Assembly: GCA_003674045.1 (NCBI GenBank)
Contig: PENC01000009.1
Coordinates: 186,001 to 250,000 of the forward strand
DNA length: 64,000 nt
Direction of reading: 5' to 3'
Source of the DNA: Streptomyces griseocarneus
GTDB lineage: Bacteria > Actinomycetota > Actinomycetes > Streptomycetales > Streptomycetaceae
Shown one piece after another: positions 25,702 to 32,963 of this stretch. A model generated the notes under the pieces. It had not been told where the DNA came from. It saw only the letters and a program-made list of their open reading frames with translations, and made no database searches. Numbering within the stretch: the stretch's first letter is position 1; each line of letters starts with the position of its first letter. Made by a program: the position numbers and the translations under genes.

Positions 25702-27084
25702 CTACGCGGCCTGCATCTCCAGCCTCGCCCCGAACTCCCGTACCACCGGCTCCTCCCGGTAGGGCGCGAGCCGCTGCTGGAAGTCCTCCAGATACTCCGC
25801 CCCCCGGTTCGAGCGGAGCGTGCCGAGCAGTTCCAGGGCCCTGCTGCCCGTGGAGCAGGCCTCGTCCACGTCGCGCTGCTGGACCTGGGCCGTGGCCAGC
25901 AGGAGCATCCCGATGGCCCGGCGGCGCACCCGCCCCTCGGGGTGACCCGCGATCGCGTCCTCCGCCTGGCGGCGCGCCTGGTCGGCCTGGCCGAGGTCGC
26001 GGTGGCAGTGGGCGAGTTCGTCGGCGAGATAGGCGTGGTCGAAGTGCCGGATCCACGCCGGGTCCTCGCCGTCCTTGCCGCCTGCCTGCTCCAGGTGATG
26101 GAGGGCGCGCCCCGCCGCCACCTGGAACGCGCGCGCGTCGCCCATGAGCGCGTGCCCGCGGGCCTCGGCGGCGCAGAACATCGCCTCGGCGCGCGGGGTG
26201 ACCTGCCCCCGCGAGCCTTCCTGTGCCGCCTTGGCGAGTTGGGCGATCTCGCGCGGGTTGCCGAGGGACGCGGCGAGGTGGCTCATGCCCGCGGCGAGCA
26301 CATAGCCGCCGTAGCCCCGGTCCCCGGCCGCCTGGGCGAGCCGCAGGGCCTGGATGTAGTAGCGCTGGGCGAGCCCCGGCTGGCCCGTGTCGACGGCCAT
26401 GTACCCGGCGAGCTCCGTCAACCTGGCGACGGCGGCGAAGAGTTCCCGCCCGACCGACTCGCGGTACGACCCGGCGAGCAGCCCGGAGACGACGCTGTTG
26501 AGGTAGTGGACGACGACGGGCCGCACGTGTCCGCTGCCGTAGCGGTGGTCGAGTTCGACCAGCGCGTCCGTCGTGGCACGGACGGCGTCGACGTCCGAGG
26601 AGCCCACGCGGGCACCCGCGTTGCGCGCGACCTGCGGGTCGGCGCCCGTGATCAGCCAGTCGCGGCTGGGTTCGACCAGCGCGGAGGACGCCACGGAGGT
26701 GCCGCTGAGGAAGTCCCTGCGGCCGACGTCGCTGCGCCACAGCTCACAGACCTGTTCGATGGCCCCGAGGACGGTCGGGGAGAACTGGAGACCGACGCCG
26801 GAGGCCAGGTTCTTGCCGTTGGCCATGCCGATCTCGTCGATGGTGACCGTGCGCCCGAGCTTGCGGCCGAGCGCCTCGGCGATGATGCCCGGCGCGCGGC
26901 CGCGGGGTTGCTGGCCACGGAGCCAGCGCGCCACGGATGTTTTGTCGTAGCGCAGATCGAGCCCGTGCTCCGCGCCGCACATGTTGACGCGGCGTGCCAA
27001 CCCGGCATTGGAGCAGGCGGCTTCCTGAATGAGCGCTTGCAGCCGTTCGTTCGGCTGCCGCGCCACGAGAGGCCGTGCGGCCAT
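25702..27084 (-). CDS. NsdA-like regulatory protein (helical repeat, DNA-binding N-terminus)
   Basis: 460 residues from ATG at 27084, with CAGGGGG 7 nt upstream. The N-terminal 90 residues resemble a helix-turn-helix (NAGLARRVNMCGAEHGLDLR, YDKTSVARWLRGQQPRGRAP). A segment GRRDFLSGTSVASSALV looks like a Tat or lipobox region but lies internally. The rest is Ala/Leu/Gly helical repeat (TPR-like) sequence. The overall plan matches the NsdA/NsdB family of streptomycete regulators, which repress differentiation and antibiotic production. It is divergent from a Prim-Pol-like gene. Which paralogue this is cannot be settled by eye. Confidence 0.75.
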   Translation of the reverse strand: MAARPLVARQPNERLQALIQEAACSNAGLARRVNMCGAEHGLDLRYDKTSVARWLRGQQPRGRAPGIIAEALGRKLGRTVTIDEIGMANGKNLASGVGLQFSPTVLGAIEQVCELWRSDVGRRDFLSGTSVASSALVEPSRDWLITGADPQVARNAGARVGSSDVDAVRATTDALVELDHRYGSGHVRPVVVHYLNSVVSGLLAGSYRESVGRELFAAVARLTELAGYMAVDTGQPGLAQRYYIQALRLAQAAGDRGYGGYVLAAGMSHLAASLGNPREIAQLAKAAQEGSRGQVTPRAEAMFCAAEARGHALMGDARAFQVAAGRALHHLEQAGGKDGEDPAWIRHFDHAYLADELAHCHRDLGQADQARRQAEDAIAGHPEGRVRRRAIGMLLLATAQVQQRDVDEACSTGSRALELLGTLRSNRGAEYLEDFQQRLAPYREEPVVREFGARLEMQAA

Positions 27085-27409
27085 GCTGTACCCCCTGGGA
27101 CTGCTAAGCGTTCGCGGCGGGTGCCGCGGGTCGTGGAGAAGCCGGTGCAGCGAGAGCTGAAAGAGCTTTCCCCTGTGATCTTTGCCCCCTGAATGTCCGG
27201 AGAATGCGGACTTAACGGTAATGACAGCAAAGGCGGTAATGGCCAAACAATGACTGTCTCGCCCGCCCTGTCGCCTCGCAGTGGCTACCCAGCCCCGACG
27301 GCGATCCCGCGTCTGCGACCCGTACATGCATCCGTGCGCCCCATGTGCATATCCGACCGCGAAACACAAGCATGACCCTGAGCCGTAACCCCTCGTGACG
27401 AGGGGAGTT
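27085..27409. promoter_or_regulatory. divergent promoter region (NsdA-like / Prim-Pol-like) with small repeats
   Basis: 325 bp without a gene. It contains an inverted repeat GTCCG (27195-27199) / CGGAC (27207-27211) and a direct repeat CGGTAATG (27216-27223 and 27234-27241) with an 18-bp period. At its end a palindrome overlaps the downstream ribosome-binding site. It is relatively AT-rich between 27170 and 27260, where the promoters probably lie. Confidence 0.5.
27389..27405 (+). promoter_or_regulatory. palindrome overlapping the ribosome-binding site of the Prim-Pol-like gene
   Basis: CCCCTCG-TGA-CGAGGGG is a perfect 7-bp inverted repeat. Its right arm contains the AGGGG part of the Shine-Dalgarno for GTG at 27410. 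As RNA it would hide the ribosome-binding site; as DNA it could be an operator. Confidence 0.55.
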
Positions 27410-28090
27410 GTGCTGGACGTGGAAGAGACCATCGGTGTAGTAGGAGCCCCGCCCACCCCCCAACAGCACAGCGAGCGGCTGCTCGACGCGGCTGTCCGGT
27501 ATGCGGAAGAACGGCACTGGGACGTTTTCGCGGGCACGTGGCTGGAGGCGGAGGAAGGGCGGGAGCACTGCTCCTGCGGCGAGCCCGGCTGCCCTGCGCC
27601 GGGCGCGCACCCGGCCCGGCCCGACTGGGCGACGCAGGCCACCGGCAGCGCCGTGACCGCCCGCCGGATCTGGGCGCGGCAGCCCGACTCCTCGGTCCTG
27701 CTGCCGACCGGCCGCACCTTCGACGCGCTGGACGTGCCGGACACCGCCGGCTGCCTGGCGCTCGCCCGCATGGAGCGGATGGGCACGCCGCTCGGGCCGG
27801 TGAGCTGCACCCCGTACGGGCGGATGCTGTTCTTCGTGCTGCCCGGCGGGGCGCTGAAGGTCCACGGCCTCGCGCGGACCCTCGGCTGGCACCCCTCCTC
27901 GCTCGACCTGGTGGCGCACGGCGAGGGGGACTACGTGGTGGCCCCGCCGACCCGGATGGGCTCGCGCGGCCCGGTGCTGTGGGTGCGGGAGCCCACCGCC
28001 GCCAACCGCTGGCTGCCGGACGCGGAGGAGCTCGTCAGCTCGCTCGCCTACGCGTGCGGGCGCGACGCGGCGGACGCCCGCCGCCGGTGA
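27410..28090 (+). CDS. bifunctional DNA primase/polymerase N-terminal-domain protein
   Basis: 226 residues from GTG at 27410, with GAGGGGAG upstream; an earlier GTG at 27395 lies inside a palindrome. It resembles streptomycete proteins annotated as bifunctional primase/polymerase. Supporting features are YAEERHWDVFAGTWLE at the N-terminus, a Cys-containing loop EHCSCGEPGCPAPGAHP and PDWATQATG. A core region with LLPTGRTFDALDVPD corresponds to the usual acidic strand, and GDYVVAPPTRMGSRGPVLW follows. No helicase domain is attached, so it is a stand-alone domain. Catalytic competence is uncertain because the acidic pair is spaced as DVPD. It may instead serve regulation with the divergent NsdA-like gene. 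Confidence 0.65.
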   Translation: MLDVEETIGVVGAPPTPQQHSERLLDAAVRYAEERHWDVFAGTWLEAEEGREHCSCGEPGCPAPGAHPARPDWATQATGSAVTARRIWARQPDSSVLLPTGRTFDALDVPDTAGCLALARMERMGTPLGPVSCTPYGRMLFFVLPGGALKVHGLARTLGWHPSSLDLVAHGEGDYVVAPPTRMGSRGPVLWVREPTAANRWLPDAEELVSSLAYACGRDAADARRR

Positions 28091-28142
28091 TGTCGGCGCC
28101 GGTCACGCCCACCACGGCTCCCCCGGTTCCCCCCGGCTCCTG

Positions 28143-29621
28143 TCACACCGCGTCCGAGGCCCGCAGCAGACCCGGGCCCGGGCGTCCGGAGGACCCGGTG
28201 TCCTCGACGGCCTCGGCCACATAGCCGTCCGGTCGTACGAGCAGGGTCAGCGGGAGGGCGTCGGCGCGCGTCACGGTGGTGACGCCCGGCTCGGGCTCCG
28301 CTTTGGCGCCCCGTGGCAGGACCCGTACATGCGTTCCGGCGCGCAGTGCCTCGTACAGCCTGGTCGGACCGTCGGAGGTCTCGGCCAGTGGCAGATCGGG
28401 AGCGCGACGGCCGGTCATGGGATGCGCGCCGGGCGGCGCGGGATAGTCGATGCCGATGCCGGACACCAGTCCGGTGCCACGGGCGGTGGCGAAGGGCATG
28501 ACGGTCGCGGCCCGGGCGGCGGTGTCGCGCAGGCGGCGGGCGAGCGGCGAGCCGAGCAGGGCGGCACGGATGATGCCGTGGCTGACGCGGAGGACCATCT
28601 GTCCGACCGGGTGCCGTTCGGCGTGATAGCTGTCGAGCAGGGTTTCACCGGCCCGGCCCTGAAGCACGGCGGCGAGCTTCCAGCCGAGGTTGGCGGAGTC
28701 CTGGAGCCCCGCGTTCATGCCCATGCCTCCGGCGGGCGAGTGGACGTGCGCGGCGTCACCGGCGAGGAAGACGCGGCCCTCGCGGTAACGCGGCACCTGG
28801 CGCTCGTCACTGTGGAAGCGGGAGGTCCAGCGGGCGTCGCCCATCCCGTAGTCCGTGCCGAAGAGCGCGTGGACGACGGAGCGCAGGTTCTCCATGTCGA
28901 CGGGCGCGTCGGACGGCAGGTCGCTGCCGCGCTCCCAGGCGATGACGCGGTACCAGCCGTCACCGAACGGCACCAGGAACGCGAAGCCGGCGGCACCGCT
29001 CTCGGCAACGGGCACCTCGGCCGGTTCGGTGGCGAGGCGGACGTCGGCGAGCATCACGGACCGGAGGACGGACTTCCCGGGGAACGGCATGCCGAGTGCC
29101 TGCCGGACGGCACTGCGCACCCCGTCGGCCCCGACCACGTACGCCGCGCGGAGCCGCCGGGCCGCCCCGTCCTCCTCGCGTACGTCGACGTCGACCCCGT
29201 CGGCGTCCTGCCGCAGCCCGGTCACCTCGCAGCCGCGGCGGAACTCGGCACCGAGAGCGAGGGCCCGCTCCTCGAGCACGCGCTCGACCTCGTACTGCGG
29301 GGTCATCAGGACGCCCGGGAATCGGCTCGGCAGCCGGCTGAGGTCGATACGGGCGCCCCCGAAGAGCCGCGCCGAAGACAGGAACAGGCCGGTGTCCAGC
29401 AGCTTCTCGGCGAGCCCCCGGGCGTCGAACATCTCCAGGCTGCGCGCGTGCACGGCGAACGCCCGGGTCAGATTGGACTCCCGTACCCGCTTCTCCAGCA
29501 GCACGACCCGCACTCCGGCGGCGGCCAGATCCCCGGCGAGCAGCAGCCCGGTGGGACCGGCTCCGACCACGCAGACATCCACAGGAGCGGACGGGAAGGA
29601 AGAGGACGGCAGGGAGGACAT
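28143..29621 (-). CDS. class A flavin-dependent monooxygenase (PheA/TfdB/rifampicin-monooxygenase type)
   Basis: 492 residues from ATG at 29621, with GAGGAG 6 nt upstream. The FAD-binding Rossmann motif is DVCVVGAGPTGLLLAGDL (residues about 14-31). The DG motif is VVGADGVRSAVR, and the second FAD motif is FLAGDAAHVHSPAGGMGMN with NAGLQDSANLGWKLA after it. The C-terminal thioredoxin-like tail is present. These enzymes hydroxylate aromatic rings or inactivate aromatic antibiotics with NADPH and oxygen. The gene is followed downstream only by the Prim-Pol-like gene (convergent), and it is preceded by a dispersed element. The substrate is unknown. Confidence 0.88.
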   Translation of the reverse strand: MSSLPSSSFPSAPVDVCVVGAGPTGLLLAGDLAAAGVRVVLLEKRVRESNLTRAFAVHARSLEMFDARGLAEKLLDTGLFLSSARLFGGARIDLSRLPSRFPGVLMTPQYEVERVLEERALALGAEFRRGCEVTGLRQDADGVDVDVREEDGAARRLRAAYVVGADGVRSAVRQALGMPFPGKSVLRSVMLADVRLATEPAEVPVAESGAAGFAFLVPFGDGWYRVIAWERGSDLPSDAPVDMENLRSVVHALFGTDYGMGDARWTSRFHSDERQVPRYREGRVFLAGDAAHVHSPAGGMGMNAGLQDSANLGWKLAAVLQGRAGETLLDSYHAERHPVGQMVLRVSHGIIRAALLGSPLARRLRDTAARAATVMPFATARGTGLVSGIGIDYPAPPGAHPMTGRRAPDLPLAETSDGPTRLYEALRAGTHVRVLPRGAKAEPEPGVTTVTRADALPLTLLVRPDGYVAEAVEDTGSSGRPGPGLLRASDAV

Positions 29622-29756
29622 GGCTACTCCTCGGGGTGCACGAGCGGTGGCCGCTCGACGGTCCGTACTGCCAGTGCACACCCGCCGGGAAGGTATGTCA
29701 ACGCGTGTTGAATTAATGGGGGGCGCAGGGGTGGAACACCCGCGCCCCGCGTTCTC

Positions 29757-29788
29757 AGGGGCGCGGGGAACGGCGCGACAAGCCACGA
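29757..29788 (+). repeat. dispersed intergenic element, copy 3
   Basis: AGGGGCGCGGGGAACGGCGC followed by GACAAGCCACGACG, between the monooxygenase start and the alpha/beta hydrolase end. Confidence 0.75.
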
Positions 29789-29846
29789 CGAACCCGCAGC
29801 CGCGCACCCACCTCAAGACGCACCCCCATAGGCGCACCCCGCCCCC

Positions 29847-30716
29847 CTACACCCGCACGGCCGTCTCCAGAAACTCCTCCACCACACACCGCCACCCCTC
29901 CGGCTGGTCGTAGTGGACGAAATGACCCGCGTCATGGACCTCGGCATAGCGGCCGTGCGGCAGCACCCGCACCATCTCCTGCGCCTCGGCACGGCCGAGC
30001 TCGCCGTCGAGCCCGCGGACGACGAGCGTGGGGCACTCGATGTGCGCGAGCTCCTCCCAGTGGGCGTCGCGGACGTACGTCTCGCGGGCGAGCAGCATCT
30101 GGCGGCGGGAGAAGGCCGGGCGCCAGCCGTCGGAGCGCTCGGCCATCACCTCGGCGTAGAAGTCGCCGCGGGCGGGCTTGGGCCGCTCCAGGGCGGGGTC
30201 CTCCTCGCCGAACCACTTGCGGACGTCGGCCAGGGTGGCGAAGGGGACGGGCCAGGAGCGGAACCACTCGCCCCATTCCCGGCGCCCGGCGGCGCTCAGC
30301 GCGGAGGCCCGCATCTCGCAGATCACCAGGGCGCGGACGAGGTCGGGACGGCGGGCGGCGAGCTGCCAGGCGGTGAGGGCGCCCATGGCGTGGCCGATGA
30401 GGGTGACGGGCGCGAGGCCGAGATTCTCGATGACGGCCTGGACGTCGGCGACGTACGCCTCGCGGGTGAAGGGACCTCCGGCCGGGCGGCTGCTGCGGCC
30501 GTGCCCCCGCATGTCGAGGGCGACGGCGCGATGGCGCGCGGACAGCCAGCGCGCCGTCTCCGCCCAGTGCGCGGCGCGGCCCATCAGGCCGTGGAGCAGC
30601 AGCACCGCGCCGGGGGCGGCCGCACCGTCCGGGTCACCCGCCTTCGGCGGGTCGGCGAACTCCCATGCGGCGAGCCGCACTCCGCCGCTCCCGCTCACGT
30701 CGATACGCCGCACCAT
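29847..30716 (-). CDS. alpha/beta-hydrolase-fold protein lacking the nucleophilic serine
   Basis: 289 residues from ATG at 30716. The fold is clear: oxyanion segment LLLHGLMGRAAHW, then ALDMRGHGRSSRPAGG, the nucleophile-elbow region VTLIGHAMGALTAW, an acidic-residue loop VRGLDGELGRAE and the catalytic histidine in VHDAGHFVHYDQP. At the elbow (30379-30393 on the plus strand) the usual GxSxG serine is alanine: codons read Gly-His-Ala-Met-Gly. His and probable acid are kept. Classical ester or amide hydrolysis is therefore not expected. It could be a cofactor-free oxygenase-like, lyase-like or binding protein. It carries a palindrome and a shared 40-bp motif in its upstream region. Confidence 0.85.
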   Translation of the reverse strand: MVRRIDVSGSGGVRLAAWEFADPPKAGDPDGAAAPGAVLLLHGLMGRAAHWAETARWLSARHRAVALDMRGHGRSSRPAGGPFTREAYVADVQAVIENLGLAPVTLIGHAMGALTAWQLAARRPDLVRALVICEMRASALSAAGRREWGEWFRSWPVPFATLADVRKWFGEEDPALERPKPARGDFYAEVMAERSDGWRPAFSRRQMLLARETYVRDAHWEELAHIECPTLVVRGLDGELGRAEAQEMVRVLPHGRYAEVHDAGHFVHYDQPEGWRCVVEEFLETAVRV

Positions 30717-30743
30717 GAGCCTGGCACCCCCTTTTCTCCCCCG

Positions 30744-30755
30744 AGTGGTTCCACT
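30744..30755. promoter_or_regulatory. palindrome upstream of the serine-less hydrolase gene
   Basis: AGTGG-TT-CCACT lies 28 bp before the hydrolase start, between its start codon and a TATACA-like -10 box on the minus strand. That is a typical operator position. Confidence 0.4.
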
Positions 30756-30767
30756 GTATAGAACTCA

Positions 30768-30808
30768 CATTCGAACACTCGGTCGTTGGGGACAACACCC
30801 CTCGTTCG
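30768..30808 (-). promoter_or_regulatory. shared 40-bp upstream motif, copy A
   Basis: On the plus strand it runs from CATTCGAACACTCGG to CCCCTCGTTCG. It matches 34382-34419 at 30 of 38 aligned positions with three gaps. Each copy ends about 50 bp upstream of a minus-strand start (the hydrolase here, the PAS protein there). Confidence 0.5.
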
Positions 30809-30837
30809 AGTGACCTTGCAGAAGGGTTGACCGGCGG

Positions 30838-30980
30838 CGCCCAGGGGAGTAATCGACCTGGGCGTGGACCGCTCGGGGAAGAAGGTCCACGGGGCGCACC
30901 CTGAGAGCTCGGGGCTCCGGGTCGCCGTGGGGGTACATATGGGGAGGCAGGGCCCCGGCGTCCGTAAGGGCGCCGGGGCC
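30838..30980 (+). ncRNA. candidate structured small RNA (four consecutive hairpins)
   Basis: Stems: CGCCCAGG/CCTGGGCG (30838-30864, 11-nt loop) and GTGGACC/GGTCCAC (30864-30890). Next comes a bulged helix GGCG-ACCC/GGGT-CGCC enclosing GAGC/GCTC (30893-30926). Last is GGCCCCGGCG/CGCCGGGGCC (30951-30980), which could end transcription. All are perfect or nearly so and follow one another with almost no linker. Strand is uncertain because hairpins are symmetric. No known RNA family was recognised. Confidence 0.35.
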
Positions 30981-31124
30981 TCGCCATGACCGTCCACCGA
31001 CCTCACCGGAAGATCCCCCCTCCCGCCGCCGCACACGGCATATGCGCCAGCGTGGCACGCGGAAGGGCGCTGCGCGCCCGTTACCGGCGACTCCGACCGA
31101 ATCCCCCACGGGCCGCGCCGCGTC

Positions 31125-31155
31125 AGGGGCGCGGGGAACTGCGCGACCAGCCACA
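31125..31155 (+). repeat. dispersed intergenic element, copy 4
   Basis: AGGGGCGCGGGGAACTGCGC followed by GACCAGCCACA, about 80 bp downstream of the dmdR1 stop. Confidence 0.8.
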
Positions 31156-31237
31156 ACGGACCCGCGGCCGCGCACGCAGCGCACGACGCACCCCGGTGGG
31201 CGCAGCCGGCCGGAGCCCGGCCGACCCCAGCGGAGCG

Positions 31238-31930
31238 CTACCGCTTGGCCACAAAAACGTGGTTCGCGATGTCCGCTTCCAGCTCCGCCGCCTCGCCGCC
31301 GCTGCCGACGAGCACGCCGCCCGCGGACTCCGTGACGCTGACGACCGCGCCCGGCTGCACTCCGGCGCGGCGGAGGGTGTACATCAGCTGGGGGTCGGTC
31401 TGGATGGGCTCGCCGATGCGCCGGACGACCACGGTCTTGCCGTCCGCGCCGGGCTCCAGGTCCATGAGGGAGACCATGCCGTCGTCGAGGAAACGGTCGG
31501 CCTCGGGCTTCTCGCCCAGCTCCTCCAGGCCCGGGATGGGGTTGCCGTACGGCGACTCGGTCGGGTGGCGCAGCAGCTCCAGGACGCGCCGCTCCACGGC
31601 CTCGCTCATCACGTGCTCCCAGCGGCAGGCCTCGGCGTGCACCTGCTCCCACTCCAGGCCGATCACGTCGACGAGCAGGCACTCCGCGAGGCGGTGCTTG
31701 CGCATGACGCGCGTGGCCAGCCTGCGGCCCTCCTCCGTGAGCTCCAGGTGGCGGTCGCCCGCGACCGAGACGAGGCCGTCACGCTCCATGCGCGCCACCG
31801 TCTGGCTCACCGTCGGACCGCTCTGGTCGAGCCGTTCGGCGATGCGGGCACGCATGGGGACCACACCCTCCTCCTCCAGCTCGAGAATGGTGCGGAGATA
31901 CATCTCCGTGGTGTCGATCAGTCCGGACAT
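31238..31930 (-). CDS. dmdR1: DtxR-family iron-dependent repressor DmdR1
   Basis: 230 residues; ATG at 31930 follows AAGGGG. The N-terminal winged helix (MSGLIDTTEMYLRTILELEE, then RIAERLDQSGPTVSQTVARM) leads into the dimerisation/metal domain with RKHRLAECLLVDVIGLEW and EACRWEHVMSEAVERRVLELL. The Cys and His residues here are the metal ligands of DtxR-type repressors. A C-terminal SH3-like domain completes it (RRAGVQPGAVVSVTESAGG). The protein is nearly identical, as I remember it, to Streptomyces DmdR1/DesR, which represses siderophore genes when Fe(II) is bound. A long open frame runs antiparallel through the whole gene. Confidence 0.92.
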   Translation of the reverse strand: MSGLIDTTEMYLRTILELEEEGVVPMRARIAERLDQSGPTVSQTVARMERDGLVSVAGDRHLELTEEGRRLATRVMRKHRLAECLLVDVIGLEWEQVHAEACRWEHVMSEAVERRVLELLRHPTESPYGNPIPGLEELGEKPEADRFLDDGMVSLMDLEPGADGKTVVVRRIGEPIQTDPQLMYTLRRAGVQPGAVVSVTESAGGVLVGSGGEAAELEADIANHVFVAKR

Positions 31931-31943
31931 GCGTGCCCCTTGA
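31245..31943 (+). CDS. possible antiparallel adm-like frame across dmdR1
   Basis: A 232-codon Ser/Arg/Thr-rich frame (ATG at 31245) covers dmdR1 almost completely on the opposite strand. Such frames usually arise from GC codon bias and would normally be left out. It is listed because a gene called adm, antiparallel to dmdR1, has been described in Streptomyces coelicolor. No good ribosome-binding site is visible before the ATG. Treat it as a hypothesis. Confidence 0.2.
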   Translation: MATKTWFAMSASSSAASPPLPTSTPPADSVTLTTAPGCTPARRRVYISWGSVWMGSPMRRTTTVLPSAPGSRSMRETMPSSRKRSASGFSPSSSRPGMGLPYGDSVGWRSSSRTRRSTASLITCSQRQASACTCSHSRPITSTSRHSARRCLRMTRVASLRPSSVSSRWRSPATETRPSRSMRATVWLTVGPLWSSRSAMRARMGTTPSSSSSRMVRRYISVVSISPDMRAP

Positions 31944-32127
31944 TAAGTCGTGCGCTGGCCCTGGACTCAATTCTGACGCATATCACCGACAACGGTGCCG
32001 CAGACAGCCGCACCGCCACTCCCGTATTGACAGCGCCATGGTCAAGACCGCAACGTGATCCGCGCCACGAGCGTACGAGCGAACCGTGCGCGCCATACGG
32101 AACTCGAGCCAAGGGAGCCCCGCAGCG

Positions 32128-32883
32128 ATGAGCGAGAACAAGCTGGCCGGGCAGTTCTTCGACGCCGCGATCGGGCTGCTGCGGCGGGCGCGCGACGAGG
32201 AGGCGGGGCACATCGCCGAGGCGGGTTCCATGATCGCCGACATCGTGGCGGACGGCGGGCGGCTCTTCGTCTTCGGCGCGGGTCATTCCTCGCTGCCCGC
32301 GCAGGACGTCGTCTACCGCGCGGGCGGGATCGCCCTGATGAACCTGCTCGCCGTGCCCGGCGTCATCGGGCTCGACGTCATGCCCGCCACCCTGGGCAGC
32401 GCGCTGGAACGCGTCGACGGGCTCGCGGGGGCCGTCCTGGACACCAGCCCCGCGCAGCCCGGCGACCTATTGATCATCATTTCGCTTTCCGGCCGCAATT
32501 CGCTGCCCGTGGAAATGGCGATGAATGCCCGGGCCCTCGGGCTCAAGGTCATCGGCGTCACGTCGCTCGCCTATGCCGAGCACACCCGTTCCCGGCACGC
32601 CTCCGGAACGTTCCTGAAGGACCACTGCGACCTCGTCGTCGACAGCAAGATCGATATCGGTGACGCGGAGCTGACCGCCGACAACATCGCGGCGCCCTTC
32701 GGCCCCGCGTCCACGGTGGTCACCAGCGCCCTCATGCAGGCGATCGTGGCCACGGCCGCCGGGGAACTCGCGGCGCGGGGCATCGACCCGCCGATGCTGC
32801 GGTCGGGGAACGTCGACGGGGGGCACGAGTGGAACGGGCGCGTGATGGACGAATACGGCGACCGCATCTTCTTCCGGCACTGA
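32128..32883 (+). CDS. SIS-domain (phosphosugar-binding) protein
   Basis: 251 residues from ATG at 32128, with AAGGGAG upstream. The SIS (sugar isomerase) fold shows in RLFVFGAGHSSLPAQDVVYR (phosphosugar Ser loop, about residues 50-70). LIIISLSGRNSLPVEMAMNA (about 112-131) and IGVTSLAYAEHTRSRHASG follow. The C-terminal NVDGGHEWNGRVMDEYGDRI is typical of the UPF0309-like subgroup. Probable role: binding or isomerising an amino-sugar phosphate, or sensing one. The central part (about 32465-32600) uses unusually AT-rich codons for this genome (Leu-Leu as CTA TTG, Ile as ATT). It is divergent from dmdR1. Confidence 0.85.
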   Translation: MSENKLAGQFFDAAIGLLRRARDEEAGHIAEAGSMIADIVADGGRLFVFGAGHSSLPAQDVVYRAGGIALMNLLAVPGVIGLDVMPATLGSALERVDGLAGAVLDTSPAQPGDLLIIISLSGRNSLPVEMAMNARALGLKVIGVTSLAYAEHTRSRHASGTFLKDHCDLVVDSKIDIGDAELTADNIAAPFGPASTVVTSALMQAIVATAAGELAARGIDPPMLRSGNVDGGHEWNGRVMDEYGDRIFFRH

Positions 32884-32901
32884 AGTTCCGTTCCGGCGCC
32901 G

Positions 32902-32918
32902 GGCGGGGGTACCCCGCC
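32902..32918. terminator. terminator between convergent SIS and PAS genes
   Basis: GGCGGGG (32902-32908) pairs with CCCCGCC (32912-32918) across a 3-nt loop, 19 bp past the SIS stop. Confidence 0.55.
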
Positions 32919-32946
32919 TCTGTGACCCGGGGCTCCGCTCCCGGAC

Positions 32947-32963
32947 CCCCGCGCCCCTAAAGG
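32947..32963 (-). repeat. dispersed intergenic element, copy 5 (short; supplies a stop codon)
   Basis: On the minus strand it reads CCTTTAGGGGCGCGGGG. The TAG inside is the stop codon of the PAS-protein gene. Confidence 0.6.

Larger units (their letters stand above)
30717..31237. other. gene-free 521-bp region with promoter motif, structured-RNA candidate and dispersed element
   Basis: From left to right there is the palindrome AGTGG-TT-CCACT (30744-30755), a minus-strand TATACA box beside it, and a roughly 40-bp motif also found at 34382-34419. Four successive hairpins follow (30838-30980), and a dispersed element lies at 31125-31155. No protein gene is convincing; a 41-codon frame inside the hairpins has no ribosome-binding site at proper distance. 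Confidence 0.6.

Noticed and set aside
28143..30716. Monooxygenase plus hydrolase as a small catabolic or antibiotic operon
   Set aside because: They are separated by about 225 bp with a dispersed element and each has its own promoter region; no further pathway genes adjoin.
30864..30989. 41-codon frame beginning VDRSGKKVHGAHP
   Set aside because: The only purine-rich stretch is too far from the GTG, and the bases are committed to perfect hairpins; a structured RNA explains them better.
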